DNA of 64,000 nucleotides, taken from Agapanthus africanus (Eukaryota; Streptophyta; Magnoliopsida; Asparagales; Amaryllidaceae). The notes beneath the pieces were generated by a model. That model did no database searches, had not been told where the DNA came from, and saw only the letters and a list, made by a program, of their open reading frames with translations. The stretch is from NCBI GenBank assembly GCA_030015575.1, contig CM057339.1, positions 697,574,761-697,638,760 of the forward strand, written 5' to 3'. Numbering within the stretch: position 1 is the first letter of the stretch; the number at the start of each line of letters is the position of its first letter. Positions 1-11,605 of the stretch are shown one piece after another. Made by a program: the position numbers and the translations under genes.

Positions 1-308
1 AAAAAACAATCAAAAGCAAACCGAGTAAGTAGCATCAGCCAGTTATTGCTAAAGGAGTCACTCCCGGTGAAGGGATCTCGGTCCTTTCCTCATCGAATAA
101 GGTGCAGGGTATATCATATATACCGCTATGCAAAGCAAGAACTGTAGCTACCTGTTTTATTTTTGAAATTCGATTCTACAACATCTTAGGTTTCTTTTCT
201 TTCATTAATCACATTAATGAAGTCACATCATTTAAGTACCTAAACATCACAGATAAATACGACGTACACTTATGCCATCCGCATTCGCCTGGATGTCCCC
301 TCGTGCAC

Positions 309-329
309 CGTTAGGTTAGGTAACTAACG
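309..329 (-). other. Conserved small leader stem (element F)
   Basis: CGTTAG (309-314) and CTAACG (324-329) form a 6-bp stem. The same stem with the same GCTCTGT neighbour occurs at 27572-27592 (A), 37619-37639 (B), 45891-45911 (C) and 53977-53997 (C2). Confidence 0.5.
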
Positions 330-2017
330 ACAGAGCAGGGCAGGGCTAGTGCGGGTGCAAAACATAAGTAACTTATATATAATATATCATATATACTATA
401 TACTGTATCTATCACAGAACATCACATGATCACATCACAGATATCGCAGCAGAAGAAACATATGAAACATTGGATATACTAGGACGTCCGTGTTTTCAAT
501 ACGAGCCAGTATAAAACATGGATTCCACGGTCGTGATGAATAGCCAATCCCACACCCCTAGACCCCTACGAGAGCGGCAAGCAACCCTACCAATTCTAGG
601 GTTAGGAGACCCGAACTCGACTCCTCTAGATGGTCTCCTACTGGACCCTAGACCCCGGTTACTTGTGCTCCCCTCCTTGGGTCTATCCTAATGCGGAAAA
701 GTAAATAATATACAAAGGGTGACAACTTCCGCTACCTGGAAGTGTCCCAAATAAAAGAATATTACATACAAGTTTTTACATGAATGAAAATGAAAAACAC
801 CCATCTCACATAAAAACCCCCGGCTATTCAAACACGACGATCCAATATAACATATCCAGCAACACATAACATCACATGTCATCAACGTAAGTAAATATGC
901 GCATCCCAATTGTCGTTGACATATAGCAACGAAACCGGCGATATCACATATAACACTTACGGTCACAGAAAAGAAAGTGTAAAACTACAACAGTTGGAAT
1001 CCGCAACCTCTATAGACATCGTATGCCTAATCAAATGAATTCCTTAGACATCACATGCCTAACAATTATAAACCCCGCATTTTAGTCTCAAAATCGAAAA
1101 CTCTTTTCAATATCAAGTCGGGCAATTCAACAAGATTCCCGACTATTTGATCGAATGCTCGTCGCAAACTTTAGTAGGCGGCCGCACCCCCGACGCCGTC
1201 GACGAAGTGCACCAAGGCGGAACACCGCTGCCGCGAGCACCCGAACGGATGCTTTCGGCGACGGGGTTCTCCTACAGTCACTTGGTCGGGGATATGGGGT
1301 GAGGCTGTCTATTAAGTTTATCCGGCGAGTATCCGCGTACGCTACGTGATTGCGACGGACTTTTGATCACATCAAAATTCCGTGGCAACCGATCAAGTGA
1401 GACTAAAGTGCTATGTTTATAACATTCATTCAGTTATCTCATAACTACTTGTGAATTCCAATTATTGTATCACATTCCGGATAAATAGAAAAAGTTAAAC
1501 TTTCCGATCGAACAGTCGAACACCCAAGTTTTCCCGATACAGCTCAACACATGAAATAAGTCTAAAAACATTCAGTTCGTGCCTCAGTAGCAACGGTCCA
1601 GCCGTAGAAGGGTCAAGCCAACGCCTCACATGTGGCACGCCGTACTGCCCCAAATCCGAAGGTTCAAATGGTAGTTCAAGACGGTCACATAATCGAGTTA
1701 AGGTTTGTTGTCTTCTAGAGGGTCCATCGCGTTACTTGCACTACTTAGAACATCTTTAAACCACGGAAAAATCCAACACTTGGAAATTTCCCGGCAGGGG
1801 AAAATTTGGGTATTTATATCCGGTCGAACTTTTTAACATATTCTAAAATATCCGGAAAGCCACATAGACAAAATCTGATACTCCGATCAAAACATCGAAT
1901 CCCCAAAACAACCCCAGAAAATTCAACTCTTGAATAAATATTAAAAATTCCCATAAAACTCAGCACTGATAAATAGGAATTACTGTGCAAATCTTACAGT
2001 GAGAGTCGACCGTACGG

Positions 2018-2061
2018 CCGCGGAACCGCCGCATGAGCCAGCTCATGCCGCGGAACCGCGG
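2018..2061 (-). other. GC-rich near-palindromic leader hairpin (element F)
   Basis: The arms 2018-2038 and 2041-2061 pair: 8 bp next to the centre (GCATGAGC with GCTCATGC), then CCGC/GCGG and an outer CCGCGG pair, with an AA/AA internal loop and one C/C mismatch. It lies about 190 nt from the PBS. Elements A, B, C and C2 have the same structure with different inner stem bases. Confidence 0.65.
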
Positions 2062-2247
2062 AGGTTTAGTTGAATTAGGATCTCGTTTTGCACCATAACT
2101 CTTAGATCTTCCTGCTGAATTTTTTAAGAATTTTTAATCTGGAAAAAACCCAGTTTTTGTAAAAAGTCCAGAGAGCATATTGTGTTAGGGTTTCGATGTG
2201 TATTCGGGTTTCAAACGTCGTCTAGACTTCGCCTAAGGCTCTAGCTA

Positions 2248-2260
2248 GTCTCTGAAACCA
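2248..2260 (-). other. Primer binding site of element F
   Basis: On the minus strand the LTR ends in CTTTCA, followed after one base by TGGTTTCAGAGA. This is a diverged form of the TGGTATCAGAGC site complementary to the 3' end of plant initiator-Met tRNA, at the position expected for minus-strand priming. Confidence 0.7.
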
Positions 2261-2261
2261 G

Positions 2262-4495
2262 TGAAAGGTTCCTAGGCACACTATAGAGGTCTCACAAGGC
2301 ATCAACCATGCCAATTTAAAATTTTATGGGTGCCGAGAAACCCTAATACGGATCGTCGGCTAGAATTCTAGGCGAAACATTAAACTAGTTATCGACTTAA
2401 CTAAAGGAGAGAGGCTACAACCTTTGTTGATCCGTTTCTCCACTTCCTTAGCTCCACGTAGGCGTCCGCTCGCTTTCCATCTCGAATCCCAAACTCAAAC
2501 ATTGGCTTCATCGGGAAAATGGGCGGACTAGGTCGTCGGCTTCGTGCCGAAGATGATCTACGTCGAGGTTGCACAAGTTCAAGCTCCAACTTCACCAAGT
2601 TGTGAAACTTGTGAAGAAAACACCCAAAACAACTTGGCAAGAGGTAGATGGTGAAGAAATAGGAGGTGGGTTTACTTTAGAATTGGATTTCACTCACTTT
2701 TGCTCAAATTGCCATTGATGGGCTTAAGCTTTTCTTGAAGAAGAAGATGATCAAGAAGAAGAAAGAATATGATAAGTCATTTCAAATGAAAAAGAAAACA
2801 ATACTTATCATATCCTAACTAAGGTTAAGTGTAGAGAATAGACCATGGTAAGTGGGAATGGTTAGGGTTAAGCATGAAGACAAAATGGTCTCTTTAGTCA
2901 AAGCTTCATGAAGCTTCAACAAGCTTCATGACAAAAAGAAACCATTTTATTTTCTTTTATCCATTTAAATAAATAAAGAATGGATAAATAAATATATGAA
3001 TAACTCAAAACCCTAACCATTATCATAACCATGGTTTAATTCTTTGCACAAACCCAAGTAAATATGTATCATCAAACATGATACAATCAAGTGCACACAA
3101 AAGCATATCACATATACAATGTGCACTTCAAGTGAGAAAATCCTTTTAAAATGAACCAATACTAGTTAATGCAAATTAATATATCAAATATATAATTATA
3201 TATTAAATCATTAAATCAACACTTGATTCAATGATCCGGTCATGTCGCACATAACCGACTAGTATACAATGTAACGATTTATCGAATCAATGATTGGACA
3301 ACTAGGTTATATCGCATACAACCAATCGAAACATTCATTGCGAGAATGAAATACGGTATCACATACACTCATTATTCTCGGTCCCGCACATATCTCATAT
3401 ACGCTCCTATTTCGTTTCGCTTGAGCCAGGAAACCTCTGTGTAGGACTCTAAAGACTCGTCAATACGCCGGTAGCAGATGATGATCGTATCAAGCACCCA
3501 CAAGCCGCAAGCGGTCTGCTAAACGTAACGGCCATCCAGGTATTGAGCGATCAGAAGATCGACGAGCTAGCCCGCTCACACTCCTGTGAATCCAACCAGT
3601 AACACTTACCGTACAGTCTGGTCTGTTCGTCTGATATGTCGCATATCAAGTCTAGGGGTGGTAAACGTCAGACCCCAATAACCGATAAGTCGTGACGATG
3701 TGAGGCACATAACGGGTTGAGAAACTACTGGTAACACTTACCAGTAAATCTCTGATCAGCCCTGGCCAGGGACTTCCCTGTTACGGCCAATCGAGCACAG
3801 CGCAACATCAACCCCCAATACCGGGAGAGACGAAACCCCTCCTATCGCTCATTGCCTCCATGTGACTCGAGACTGTACCCAAAGACCACCATTTTGCAAG
3901 CCCTCATGGACGTGGTAAGGTGGAGATCAAAGCACAGTGGGAATCACACAAGACTCTATGACGATCTCGGGTCAACAGACTAACCTGTACAAGTGTCACC
4001 TGAGAACTGCCATCTGACGTGAGGTATAATACCATCTGGGAGTTCTCGGCGAGTCCATCCAGTGTACCCAGTCCCCACTGAGCACCCGTATACCATCTCT
4101 GATGTCAAACAGCAATGGATATGGGATCATCCATCGCCCATCTCATGGGTCGAGAGGCGTATACGCTAGTCTACACTGGTATATCGATTCCCCGTCTCGA
4201 TACACCCACGACTAGGGACCTTGAAGGATGTACTTATGGACTACCATGTCCCCACTAGTATGATCTGCATCATAGTCCAGGTAGTCAAGTACACATCCTA
4301 AGGGCTTTACCAACATGTAACTATAAGACAGTTTAAAGAGACAAGTGTACATGTTAAGATAAAGAGCAACCAGATAGCATACTATCATATCGAGCAAGAA
4401 AGTCATCTCTATATATGTCTAAGCATCCAATATAATATACATCATCTGTACAATACTGGCCTCTAGGGCATACATACAACTAACACTTTTGGACA
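2262..4495 (-). repeat. 5' LTR of copia element F (2234 bp)
   Basis: Minus-strand LTR starting TGTTAGTTGTATGTATGCCC and ending CTTTCA next to the PBS. Its start is the same as that of solo LTR H (13204-15411), so F and H belong to one subfamily. Its length fits the 2.0-2.25 kb LTRs of A, B, C and H. The outer edge abuts gypsy G LTR sequence at 4496. Confidence 0.85.
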
Positions 4496-6681
4496 CAACA
4501 CCTTACTGACGGTTCATATTGCACGAGCACTAATTTGTATGCTACACCCACACCATCGGTAATTGCCATGACACCACACCCCCACTTACATACGTGATAT
4601 TGTATTGGATAGGGATAATTGAAGTAGTGACTCTTATTCCATTGTGCATATGAGATACAGCTGACAGTTTTACATACATAATATTGTATTTGGAAAGGGA
4701 TAATGGAGGTAGTGACTCTTATTCCATTTCACGTATACCTTGCTATAGCCACATGTACATCATGCATACATCTTGACATGTACACCCACATACCTGTTAC
4801 AGCTACATGTACATCATGCATACCTACTGACATGTACACCCACCTATTTTGCTATAGCTTCATATACCCTAAGTGGTATTGTTTTGACATGTGATATTGA
4901 GACGATGATTATTGTGACATTGCGCTTATGAAATGCATCATACCTACTTTATTACTAGTAGATACTTATACCTTGCTACAGTTATATGTACACCTTATAT
5001 GATGTTGCACTTGATTTCGGAGGTTTTGGGAACCGCATGATATATTTTAAAGCTGGATTCATTTAAAAGAGCGGTTTTCCCTTAATATGCTCATATTGCT
5101 GTTTTATGTTGCATATAACAGTTTTTCATGGATTTTCGCATTGAGATATGGATTTCATATGATTATGGATTTGAGAACCGCGGGGGTGTTTCAAGAAATT
5201 TATGTATTCTTTGAAAACTCGGTTTCACTTGATATGATATTTCAGTGCGTCCACTATGTGTTTTCTCGGTTCTGAGATTGGCATGTGAAACCCGATTCGA
5301 GGAGCGGGAGGCACCATCTGGGAGTACATGGTGGACCCGGTATGGTACCCGGGGCGAGAGATGATATCGTGGTGTAGACGATGAGCCTGCAGAGGGACCA
5401 CTACCTACCGGTGATATTATTTGGACTCGGCGGATATCTGGGGGATACCAATCGGAGTCATGTTCAGACATGCTACATGGATTGCGAGTGTCGATGTAGA
5501 CACTCAGTTTCCATGAGATGTAGTGACATCAGGGCCGGTCATGGTGACGGCGCCTGACAGATGAGTATTTACGTGTCGATATTAGACACGGGTTTCATGA
5601 TTTTTACGTATCGTCGATGGACATACGTGGATAATATCCTCTTATATTTACATGCATATGTTTTCATGAGTTTTCGGGTGTCGATGTTTGACACTCAGGT
5701 TCCATGTGACTTACAGGATATGTGGGCCGATCTGAGAATGCGGTGCCTGAGGATTTTGGGATTTGATGTGTCAGTGAGGTGCACTGGGGTTTTTCCATGC
5801 TAATGATTTTTGCATGAGGTTTTATTATATCATCCCACACTCAGGATTATTTTGATATGTATTGCTTCATGTAGTTGTAGTACCCTGATGATATACCTTT
5901 ACATGATTGTTGCATATTCATATTGCCATACTTATGCTATCAGATTACATGTGATAGATTTATCGCTATTCATGCATACTTGCGATTAAAATATGGTGTT
6001 AATTACTATTCACGAGTTGGAAACCCACCCCCGTTGTGCCACAGTGTTTTGCAGGGCTGACCCTCAGAGTAGTCGCGGTAGGGCGTCTTATCATCTATAA
6101 TTTTGCGGATACCGCTACGGTTGGCTTTGAGGCCTTTGCTTTTAGGTGGGTTTATGGTTATCCGTTTATGTACTTTGGATATATTTTGTTGGATCTAGTA
6201 TTCTCCATATACCACTTCTTGTATTTGACTTAGAGATGAGTTGTGAGGATTCGGTGTTCTTTATATTTTGGTGACTTTGGGTGCCGTGCTCGTGGGAGCC
6301 GGTCTTGTTGTAAAGTTTTACTTCTTTATGCAGTTTTCCTTTATATTTCTTCGCTACGGCATCGTATTTATATCTTGTGGTGGTTGTCTCCGTCGTTGGG
6401 CGTGAGTTGCTCCCGTTTGGGATGCTTTATATTTATTCTATGTTGTACTCGTTTTCGGGGCTAGTTTTTACAAAGGAGGTGCTGCCGAAATTTTCAAGAA
6501 AGAAAACTAGAGTTAAAGATTTTACTCGAGATTTTTTCCGAATGATTTAAACTATGTTTTTCTCCACTTATCCAGTTTTTGGTGGTTTAGATTTCTGGGT
6601 TTCGGCTTACTTATGTTGCGTATGCCTGTAGACGTTACGTAGTTTAAGTGCCGGTTACGGGCCTAATTTTGGGTCGTGACA
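4496..6681 (+). repeat. 5' LTR of G, left part cut by element F
   Basis: The segment 5544-6681 matches the 3' LTR (12886-13203 and 15412-16239), and both end GTCGTGACA. The segment 4496-5543 has no counterpart in the 3' LTR, while 11606-12885 of the 3' LTR has none here. The left part is therefore lost to F and the 3' LTR has an internal deletion. The full LTR was probably more than 3.4 kb. No coding sequence is seen. Confidence 0.8.
4587..4850 (+). repeat. Short tandem duplications in the G LTR
   Basis: Two imperfect duplications lie here. One (4587-4672 and 4673-4738) shares GATATTGTATT-like and GTGACTCTTATTCCATT sequence. The other (4741-4795 and 4796-4850) shares CTACATGTACATCATGCATAC and GACATGTACACCCAC. 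No gene is seen. Confidence 0.6.
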
Positions 6682-6685
6682 AATT

Positions 6686-6697
6686 TGGTATCAGAGC
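6686..6697 (+). other. Primer binding site of G
   Basis: TGGTATCAGAGC starts four bases after the LTR end. It is the standard plant initiator-Met tRNA complement used by many copia elements and chromoviruses. Confidence 0.9.
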
Positions 6698-6919
6698 GCT
6701 AGGTTTTACGTTTCGGAGTGTAGGATGACCTTGGAATGATGCAGTAGGTAGCTTAAGCAGAGTGACGTAGCGTGTGTATGTTCCGCGGCATGCTTACGAC
6801 ACGGTACTCCGCCTAAGTGACCTTAGGAACTTTTGATTGAAATTCCTTCCGTGATTTATATGCATCCTTGTGATTCGATTTCTGTGTCCTTATCGGATCT
6901 TGTTCAATTTCCAGCCTAT

Positions 6920-8443
6920 ATGCCGCCGAAGACAACGAGGGCACAGAGAGCGGCCGCTAGGGCCGAGGTCAGAGTCGACTCGTCTGAGACGAGGACTGAC
7001 CAGGGCGGTACGCCTGTTGTACCGGAGCATATTTCTATGTTTGGGGCTGGTATGCAGGACTTGTGCCAAATGATGGGGTCTTTAGTTGAGGCCATTCGAG
7101 CGTAGGGGCAGGCGGTTGTTCCACCCGTTGTGGGGGCCGCGGTGGTATCTACTGTTCCGGCAGTCGTAGCCACAGCTCCGGAGGTTATCACTGTGTCACT
7201 GTCAGAATTCATGAGGCTGAGGCCTCCGGTTTTTACTGGCACGGATGCAGCCGAGGATACGCAGTCGTTTATCGACCGAATGGCCAGGATTTGTCGTTCG
7301 CTTCCGATGCGAGATGGGTAGAGTTTGCGAGCTTTCGTCTGGAGGGTGTGGCCCAGAAGTGGTGTGAGTCCTTGGAGAGGGGCAGAGCCGCAGGTCTTGC
7401 TCCTATGACCTGGGCAGAGTTTGTGACGATGTTTCTCGCCCGTTTTCTTCCACCGAGCGTCATGGATGCGCGATGCGCGCGGATTCGAGTCGTTACGTCA
7501 GACTCCAGGGATGACGGTGGCTGAGTACGATGTATTGTTTACCGAGCTGTCTGTGTATGCTCCGTATTTGGTAGCGACTGAGGAGATGAGGGTGAAGAGG
7601 TTTGTTCGAGGCCTGCTTACCCAGTTGTTCCTAACCATCAGCATTCAGCATTGTGACATGTATGTTGCAGTGGTGGACGCAGCCTTTTTGGTTGAGGAGC
7701 ATCTTTCGGAGGCGTCGATTGTTCCGGCACCAAAGAGGGTTCATACAGATGTTTCAGTACGGTGACAGAGGTTTGTACGCCGCGGCAGAGTTCCTTCAGA
7801 CTCGGGGGGTAGCAGAGACATGGGACGGGGCCAGTTATTCAGCTCTTATCCCCAGGAGGGTCAGCGACCGAATTATGGGTGCTATGGGTGTGGCAGTCCA
7901 CTTCACCTTGTTCGGGATTGTACCGTGATACGCCAGAGAGGGGCAGCCGTACCCCAGGTTACCTTACCACCTTCTCCGCCTCAGAGAGCATTGCCACTTA
8001 TGCCTGTGGTTGCCCCACGTCATACTCCTGCTCAGAGAGGTCATGGTCACGGTGGTTTTATGCCGAGAGGACGAGGTGGCGGAGGCAAAGGACAGCCAGT
8101 AGCCAGTAGAAGGCAGGCTCGGGTTTTTGCCTTGACTCACCACGACGTGCAGGTATCCAATGTTGTGGTTTCAGGTACCCTTTCTATATGTTCTTATGAT
8201 GCACATGTTCTTTTTGATCCGGGATCTACGCATTCGTATGTTTCTACGCACTTCGTGCCGAGGTTAGGCCGAGAGTCGTGTTTTCTTAATCAGCCGCTTG
8301 TCGTGACTACTCCTGTTGGAGAGTCTTTTGTTGCACGACACGTGTTCCGGTCGTGTGTTGTCCATATAGGAGACAGAGATCTGTCCGTTGACTTGATCCT
8401 TCTTGAGATGTTGGACTTCGACGTTCTCCTGGACAGGGACTAG
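6920..8443 (+). pseudogene. G gag and protease, broken
   Basis: The likely start is the ATG at 6920 (MPPKTTRAQRAAAR). The capsid-type gag region follows (FMRLRPPVFTGTDAAED, VEFASFRLEGVAQKW, ARFLPPS, QTPGMTVAEYD), then a CCHC zinc knuckle (CYGCGSPLHLVRDC, about 7880-7920), then an aspartic protease with catalytic DPGS (VLFDPGSTHSYVS, about 8208-8246). Defects are a stop at 7103-7105, frameshifts near 7300, 7470 and 7760, and a terminal stop at 8443. Gag would package RNA and protease would mature the polyprotein. The copy cannot make either intact. Confidence 0.85.
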
Positions 8444-8555
8444 TTAGCTACTTGCTACGCATCCGTGGACTGCCGTGATAAGACAGTTAGGTTTTGTTTT
8501 CCCGGCGAGTCAGTGTTTGTTGTGAAGGGGGGACCGTGGTGCCGCCCCTCACAGT

Positions 8556-9587
8556 TTGATTTCTATCCTTTGCGCTAGTCGGCTTTTTAGGAGGGGATGT
8601 CAGGGATTCTTGGCATTCATTCATGATACCGGAGCCACAGTGGAGTCGTTGGACCGGGTTCCTACCGTGCGAGAGTTTCCTGACGTCTTTCCCAATGAGT
8701 TACCTGGGTTACCGCCAGAGCGCGATATTGAGTTTTGCATTGATCTGATTCCCGGCGCGGGGCCTATTTCTATACCGCCTTATCGGATGGCTCCGGCAGA
8801 GCTTAAAGATCAGTTGCAAGAGTTGCTTGATAGGGGACTTGTGCGTCCGAGTGTTTCGCCGTGGGGAGCTCCTGTTCTGTTCGTCAAGAAGAAGGATGGC
8901 AGTTTGAGGTTGTGTGTGAATTATCGTCAATTGAACCGAGTTACGGTGCGAAATAGGTATTCTTTATCTCGCATTGACGATTTATTTGATCGGCTGCAGG
9001 GGGTGAAACATTTTTCTAAGATTGATTTACGTTCGGGTTATTATAAGTTGCGGGTTCGGAATGATGACATTCCGAAGACTGCTTTTCGTACGCGCTATGG
9101 GCATTATGAGTTTTTGGTGATGTCGTTCGGACTCACTAATGCGCCAGCAGCGTTCATGGATCTGATGAACCGGATTTTCAGGCCGTTCCTTGACCAGTTC
9201 ATTATTGTGTTTATTGATGACATTCTGGTCTACTCTAGGAGTCATGAGGAGCATGAGCAGCACTTGAGAATTGCTTTGCAGATATTGAGAGAGCACCAGC
9301 TGTATGCTAAATTCTCAAATTGCGCGTTTTGTCATGATAGAGTTGACTTCCTCGGTCATGTGGTGACGGGTGACGGTATTCTTGTGGACCTGAGGAAGAT
9401 CGAGGCTGTGCAACTTTGGCCCAGACCTGTATCGGTGACTGAGGTCCGCGGCTTTTTGGGCTTAGCTGGTTATTATCGCCATTTTGTGCAGGGTTTCTCG
9501 AGTATCGCTGCACCACTGACTGGACTAACCCGGAAGGGGTTGCTTTTCTTTGGACCGATGCGTGCGAGCAGAGTTTTCAGCAGCTGA
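8556..9587 (+). pseudogene. G reverse transcriptase, 3' frameshift
   Basis: The open frame carries a clear gypsy [66 protein letters not shown], catalytic FIDDILVYS, and thumb/connection FLGHVV and [14 protein letters not shown]. It is one frame away from protease and leaves frame again near 9537, where the sequence should continue into RNase H. The core catalytic Asp pair is intact. Codon 1 is not a real start, since this was part of one polyprotein. Confidence 0.9.
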
Positions 9588-9595
9588 AGACTCGG

Positions 9596-10048
9596 TTGAC
9601 GAAAGCACCGGTTCTATCATTGCCTTCTAGATCGGGCGGCTATGTTGTTTACTGTGATGCTTCTCGAGTGGGGCTCGGTTGTGTACTGATGCAGCATGAT
9701 AGAGTGATTGGTTATGCTTCTATGCAGCTGAAGAAGCACGAGCAGAATTACCCCACTCACGATCTTGAGATGGCCGCGGTGGTCTTTGCATTGAAGATTT
9801 GGAGACACTACTTGTACGGGGAGTCGTGTCAGATCTTCACGGATCACAAGAGCTTGAAGTACATCTTCCAGCAGTGGGATCTAAATCTGAGACAACGCCG
9901 TTGGATGGAGCTAGTGAAGGATTATGATTGTGAGATCGTTTATCACCTGGGTAAGGCGAATGTAGTAGCTGATGCTTTGAGTCGTAGGCCCGGGGGTAGC
10001 TTGTCCCAGTTGAGCGCAGTTCAGCGACAGTCTTCTGCAGATTGGTAG
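9596..10048 (+). pseudogene. G RNase H domain
   Basis: The frame reads [64 protein letters not shown], and [14 protein letters not shown], a typical gypsy RNase H with its catalytic acidic residues. It ends at an in-frame TAG at 10046-10048, after which the same frame continues into integrase. Upstream it is joined to RT by a frameshift. Confidence 0.88.
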
Positions 10049-11566
10049 CACTTGTGCGATGGTAGAGTACAGTTTGAGTTCACTTCCACTGGGGGACAGC
10101 TTGCTCATGTCCGCGCCCGTCCACTACTACTTGATCGTATCCGTGAGGCGCAACCCAGTGATGCCCGTTTATCTGAGATTCTTGAGCTTGTTCAGCAGGG
10201 TAGAGTTTCGGAGTTCATGATTGATGACCAGGGTGTGCTACGATGCTGGACTCGCTTGTGTGTACCAGATGCTGATGGGTTAAGACGCGAGATCCTAGAG
10301 TAGGCACATCAGTTGGCCTTTAGCGTTCATCCAGGTTCCACCAAGATGTACCGTGACTTGAGAGACTTTTACTGGTGGGAAGGGATGAAGCGCGATATTT
10401 CGGATTTCGTTTCGAGGTGCCTGACTTGTCAGCAAGTCAAGGCTGAGCATAAGAGACCGGCTGGAGAGTTGCAGCCTTTACCCATTCCGGAGTGGAAATG
10501 GGAGCAGATTTCTATGGACTTCGTTGTGGGTCTACCCAGGACCAGTCGAAGGTATGACTCCATTTGGGTGATTGTTGACCGGTTGACGAAAGCGGCTCAC
10601 TTCCTTCCTGTGAAGACCACTTTCGGTTATGCTCAGTATGCTCAGTTGTACAAAGATGAGATTGTGTGTTTACACGATATTCCCATATGCATCGTATCCG
10701 ACAGAGGCACCCAGTTTACTAGCCGTCTTTGGCAAAAGCTTCAGGAAGCTTTGGGTACCCGGTTAAGTTTTAGCACCGCTTTTCATCCACAGACCGACGG
10801 TCAGTCGGAGCGGACTATACAGACTCTGGAGGATATGCTTCGGGCATGTGTGCTTGATTTTAGTGGCAGTTGGGATCGTCACTTGTCGTTTATTGAGTTC
10901 TCCTACAACAACAGCTTTAAGGAGACTATTCAGATGGCACCTTTTGAGGCTTTGTACGGTAGAAAGTGTCGATCGCCAGTCCCTTGGACCGAACTCAGTG
11001 AGAGTAGGGTTTTGGGACCCCAACTAGTTCAGGAGACTATGGAGAATATCCAGCTGATTCAGGACAGGATGAGAGCAGCCCAGTGCAGGCAGAAGTCTTA
11101 TGCCGACCGTCGTCGTCGCAGACTCAAGTTCAAAGTGGGGGATCATGCATTCCTGCGGATTTCTCCGATGAAGGGCGTTATGAGATTTGGGAAGAGGGAG
11201 AAGCTCAGTCCCAGATTTGTAGGTCCTTTCGAGATCCTTGAGCGAGTGGGTTCTGTTGCTTATCGTTTAGCGCTCCCGCCTAATTTTCCGGATGTTCACC
11301 CCGTTTTCCATGTGTCGATACTTCGTAGATACCTTCATTATCCTTCTCACATGATTCAGCACCAGGCCGTTCAGCTTGAGCACGATCTTTCATTTACCGA
11401 GCTTCCGGTAGTTATTTTGGATCGGCAGGTGAAGAAACTTCGGTCAAAGGTCTTACAATCAGTGAAGGTTCTTTGGCGTAGCCCTACTAGTGAGGAGATC
11501 ACTTCAGAGGCCGAGAGTGAGATGCGGAAGAAATTCCCTCATCTCATCGAAGGTACGCGTAGTTAA
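10049..11566 (+). pseudogene. G integrase with chromodomain-like tail
   Basis: In the RNase H frame, interrupted by a TAG at 10301-10303, come the HHCC zinc region (AHQLAFSVHPG ... CLTCQQVK), the DDE core (SMDFVVGLP, IVSDRGTQF, TDGQSERTIQ), the GPF/Y region (FVGPFEILERVG), VHPVFHVSILRRY, and a tail with SFTELPVVILDRQVKKLRSK and VKVLWRS resembling a chromodomain. Such tails are thought to direct integration toward particular chromatin. The final 417 codons (from 10313) are uninterrupted. Confidence 0.88.
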
Positions 11567-11594
11567 ATTTTTAATTCGGGGACCGAATTTCTTT

Positions 11595-11605
11595 AAGGGG
11601 GAGAT
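11595..11605 (+). other. Polypurine tract of G
   Basis: AAGGGGGAGAT-type purine run directly before the 3' LTR start TGTAACG, where plus-strand synthesis would be primed. Confidence 0.75.

Larger units (their letters stand above)
1..2261 (-). other. Untranslated leader of element F
   Basis: This stretch has no credible coding region; the short open frames are not conserved in the sister elements. It is recognised by similarity of blocks to the leaders of A (26538-29260), B (36400-38697), C and C2. Landmarks on the minus strand are the near-palindrome at 2018-2061 and the CGTTAG/CTAACG stem at 309-329. The three-stem-loop region seen further downstream in the others would lie just left of base 1. 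Confidence 0.75.
1..4495 (-). mobile_element. Copia element F, 5' part only (leader + 5' LTR)
   Basis: Read on the minus strand, this is an LTR (2262-4495), a primer binding site and about 2.2 kb of untranslated leader running off the left window edge. The leader matches those of elements A, B, C and C2 in order: a GC-rich near-palindrome near the PBS, a CGTTAG/CTAACG stem, then the block with GAGATCCCTTCACCGGGAGTG-like sequence around 50-110. No gag or pol lies in the window. It sits inside the 5' LTR of gypsy element G, so it is younger than G. The far LTR and the target duplication are outside the window. Confidence 0.85.

Noticed and set aside
8709-8930. Antisense frames over RT and RNase H (8709-8930, 9027-9296, 9617-9847)
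   Set aside because: Mirror frames of the real RT and RNase H; no domain of their own.
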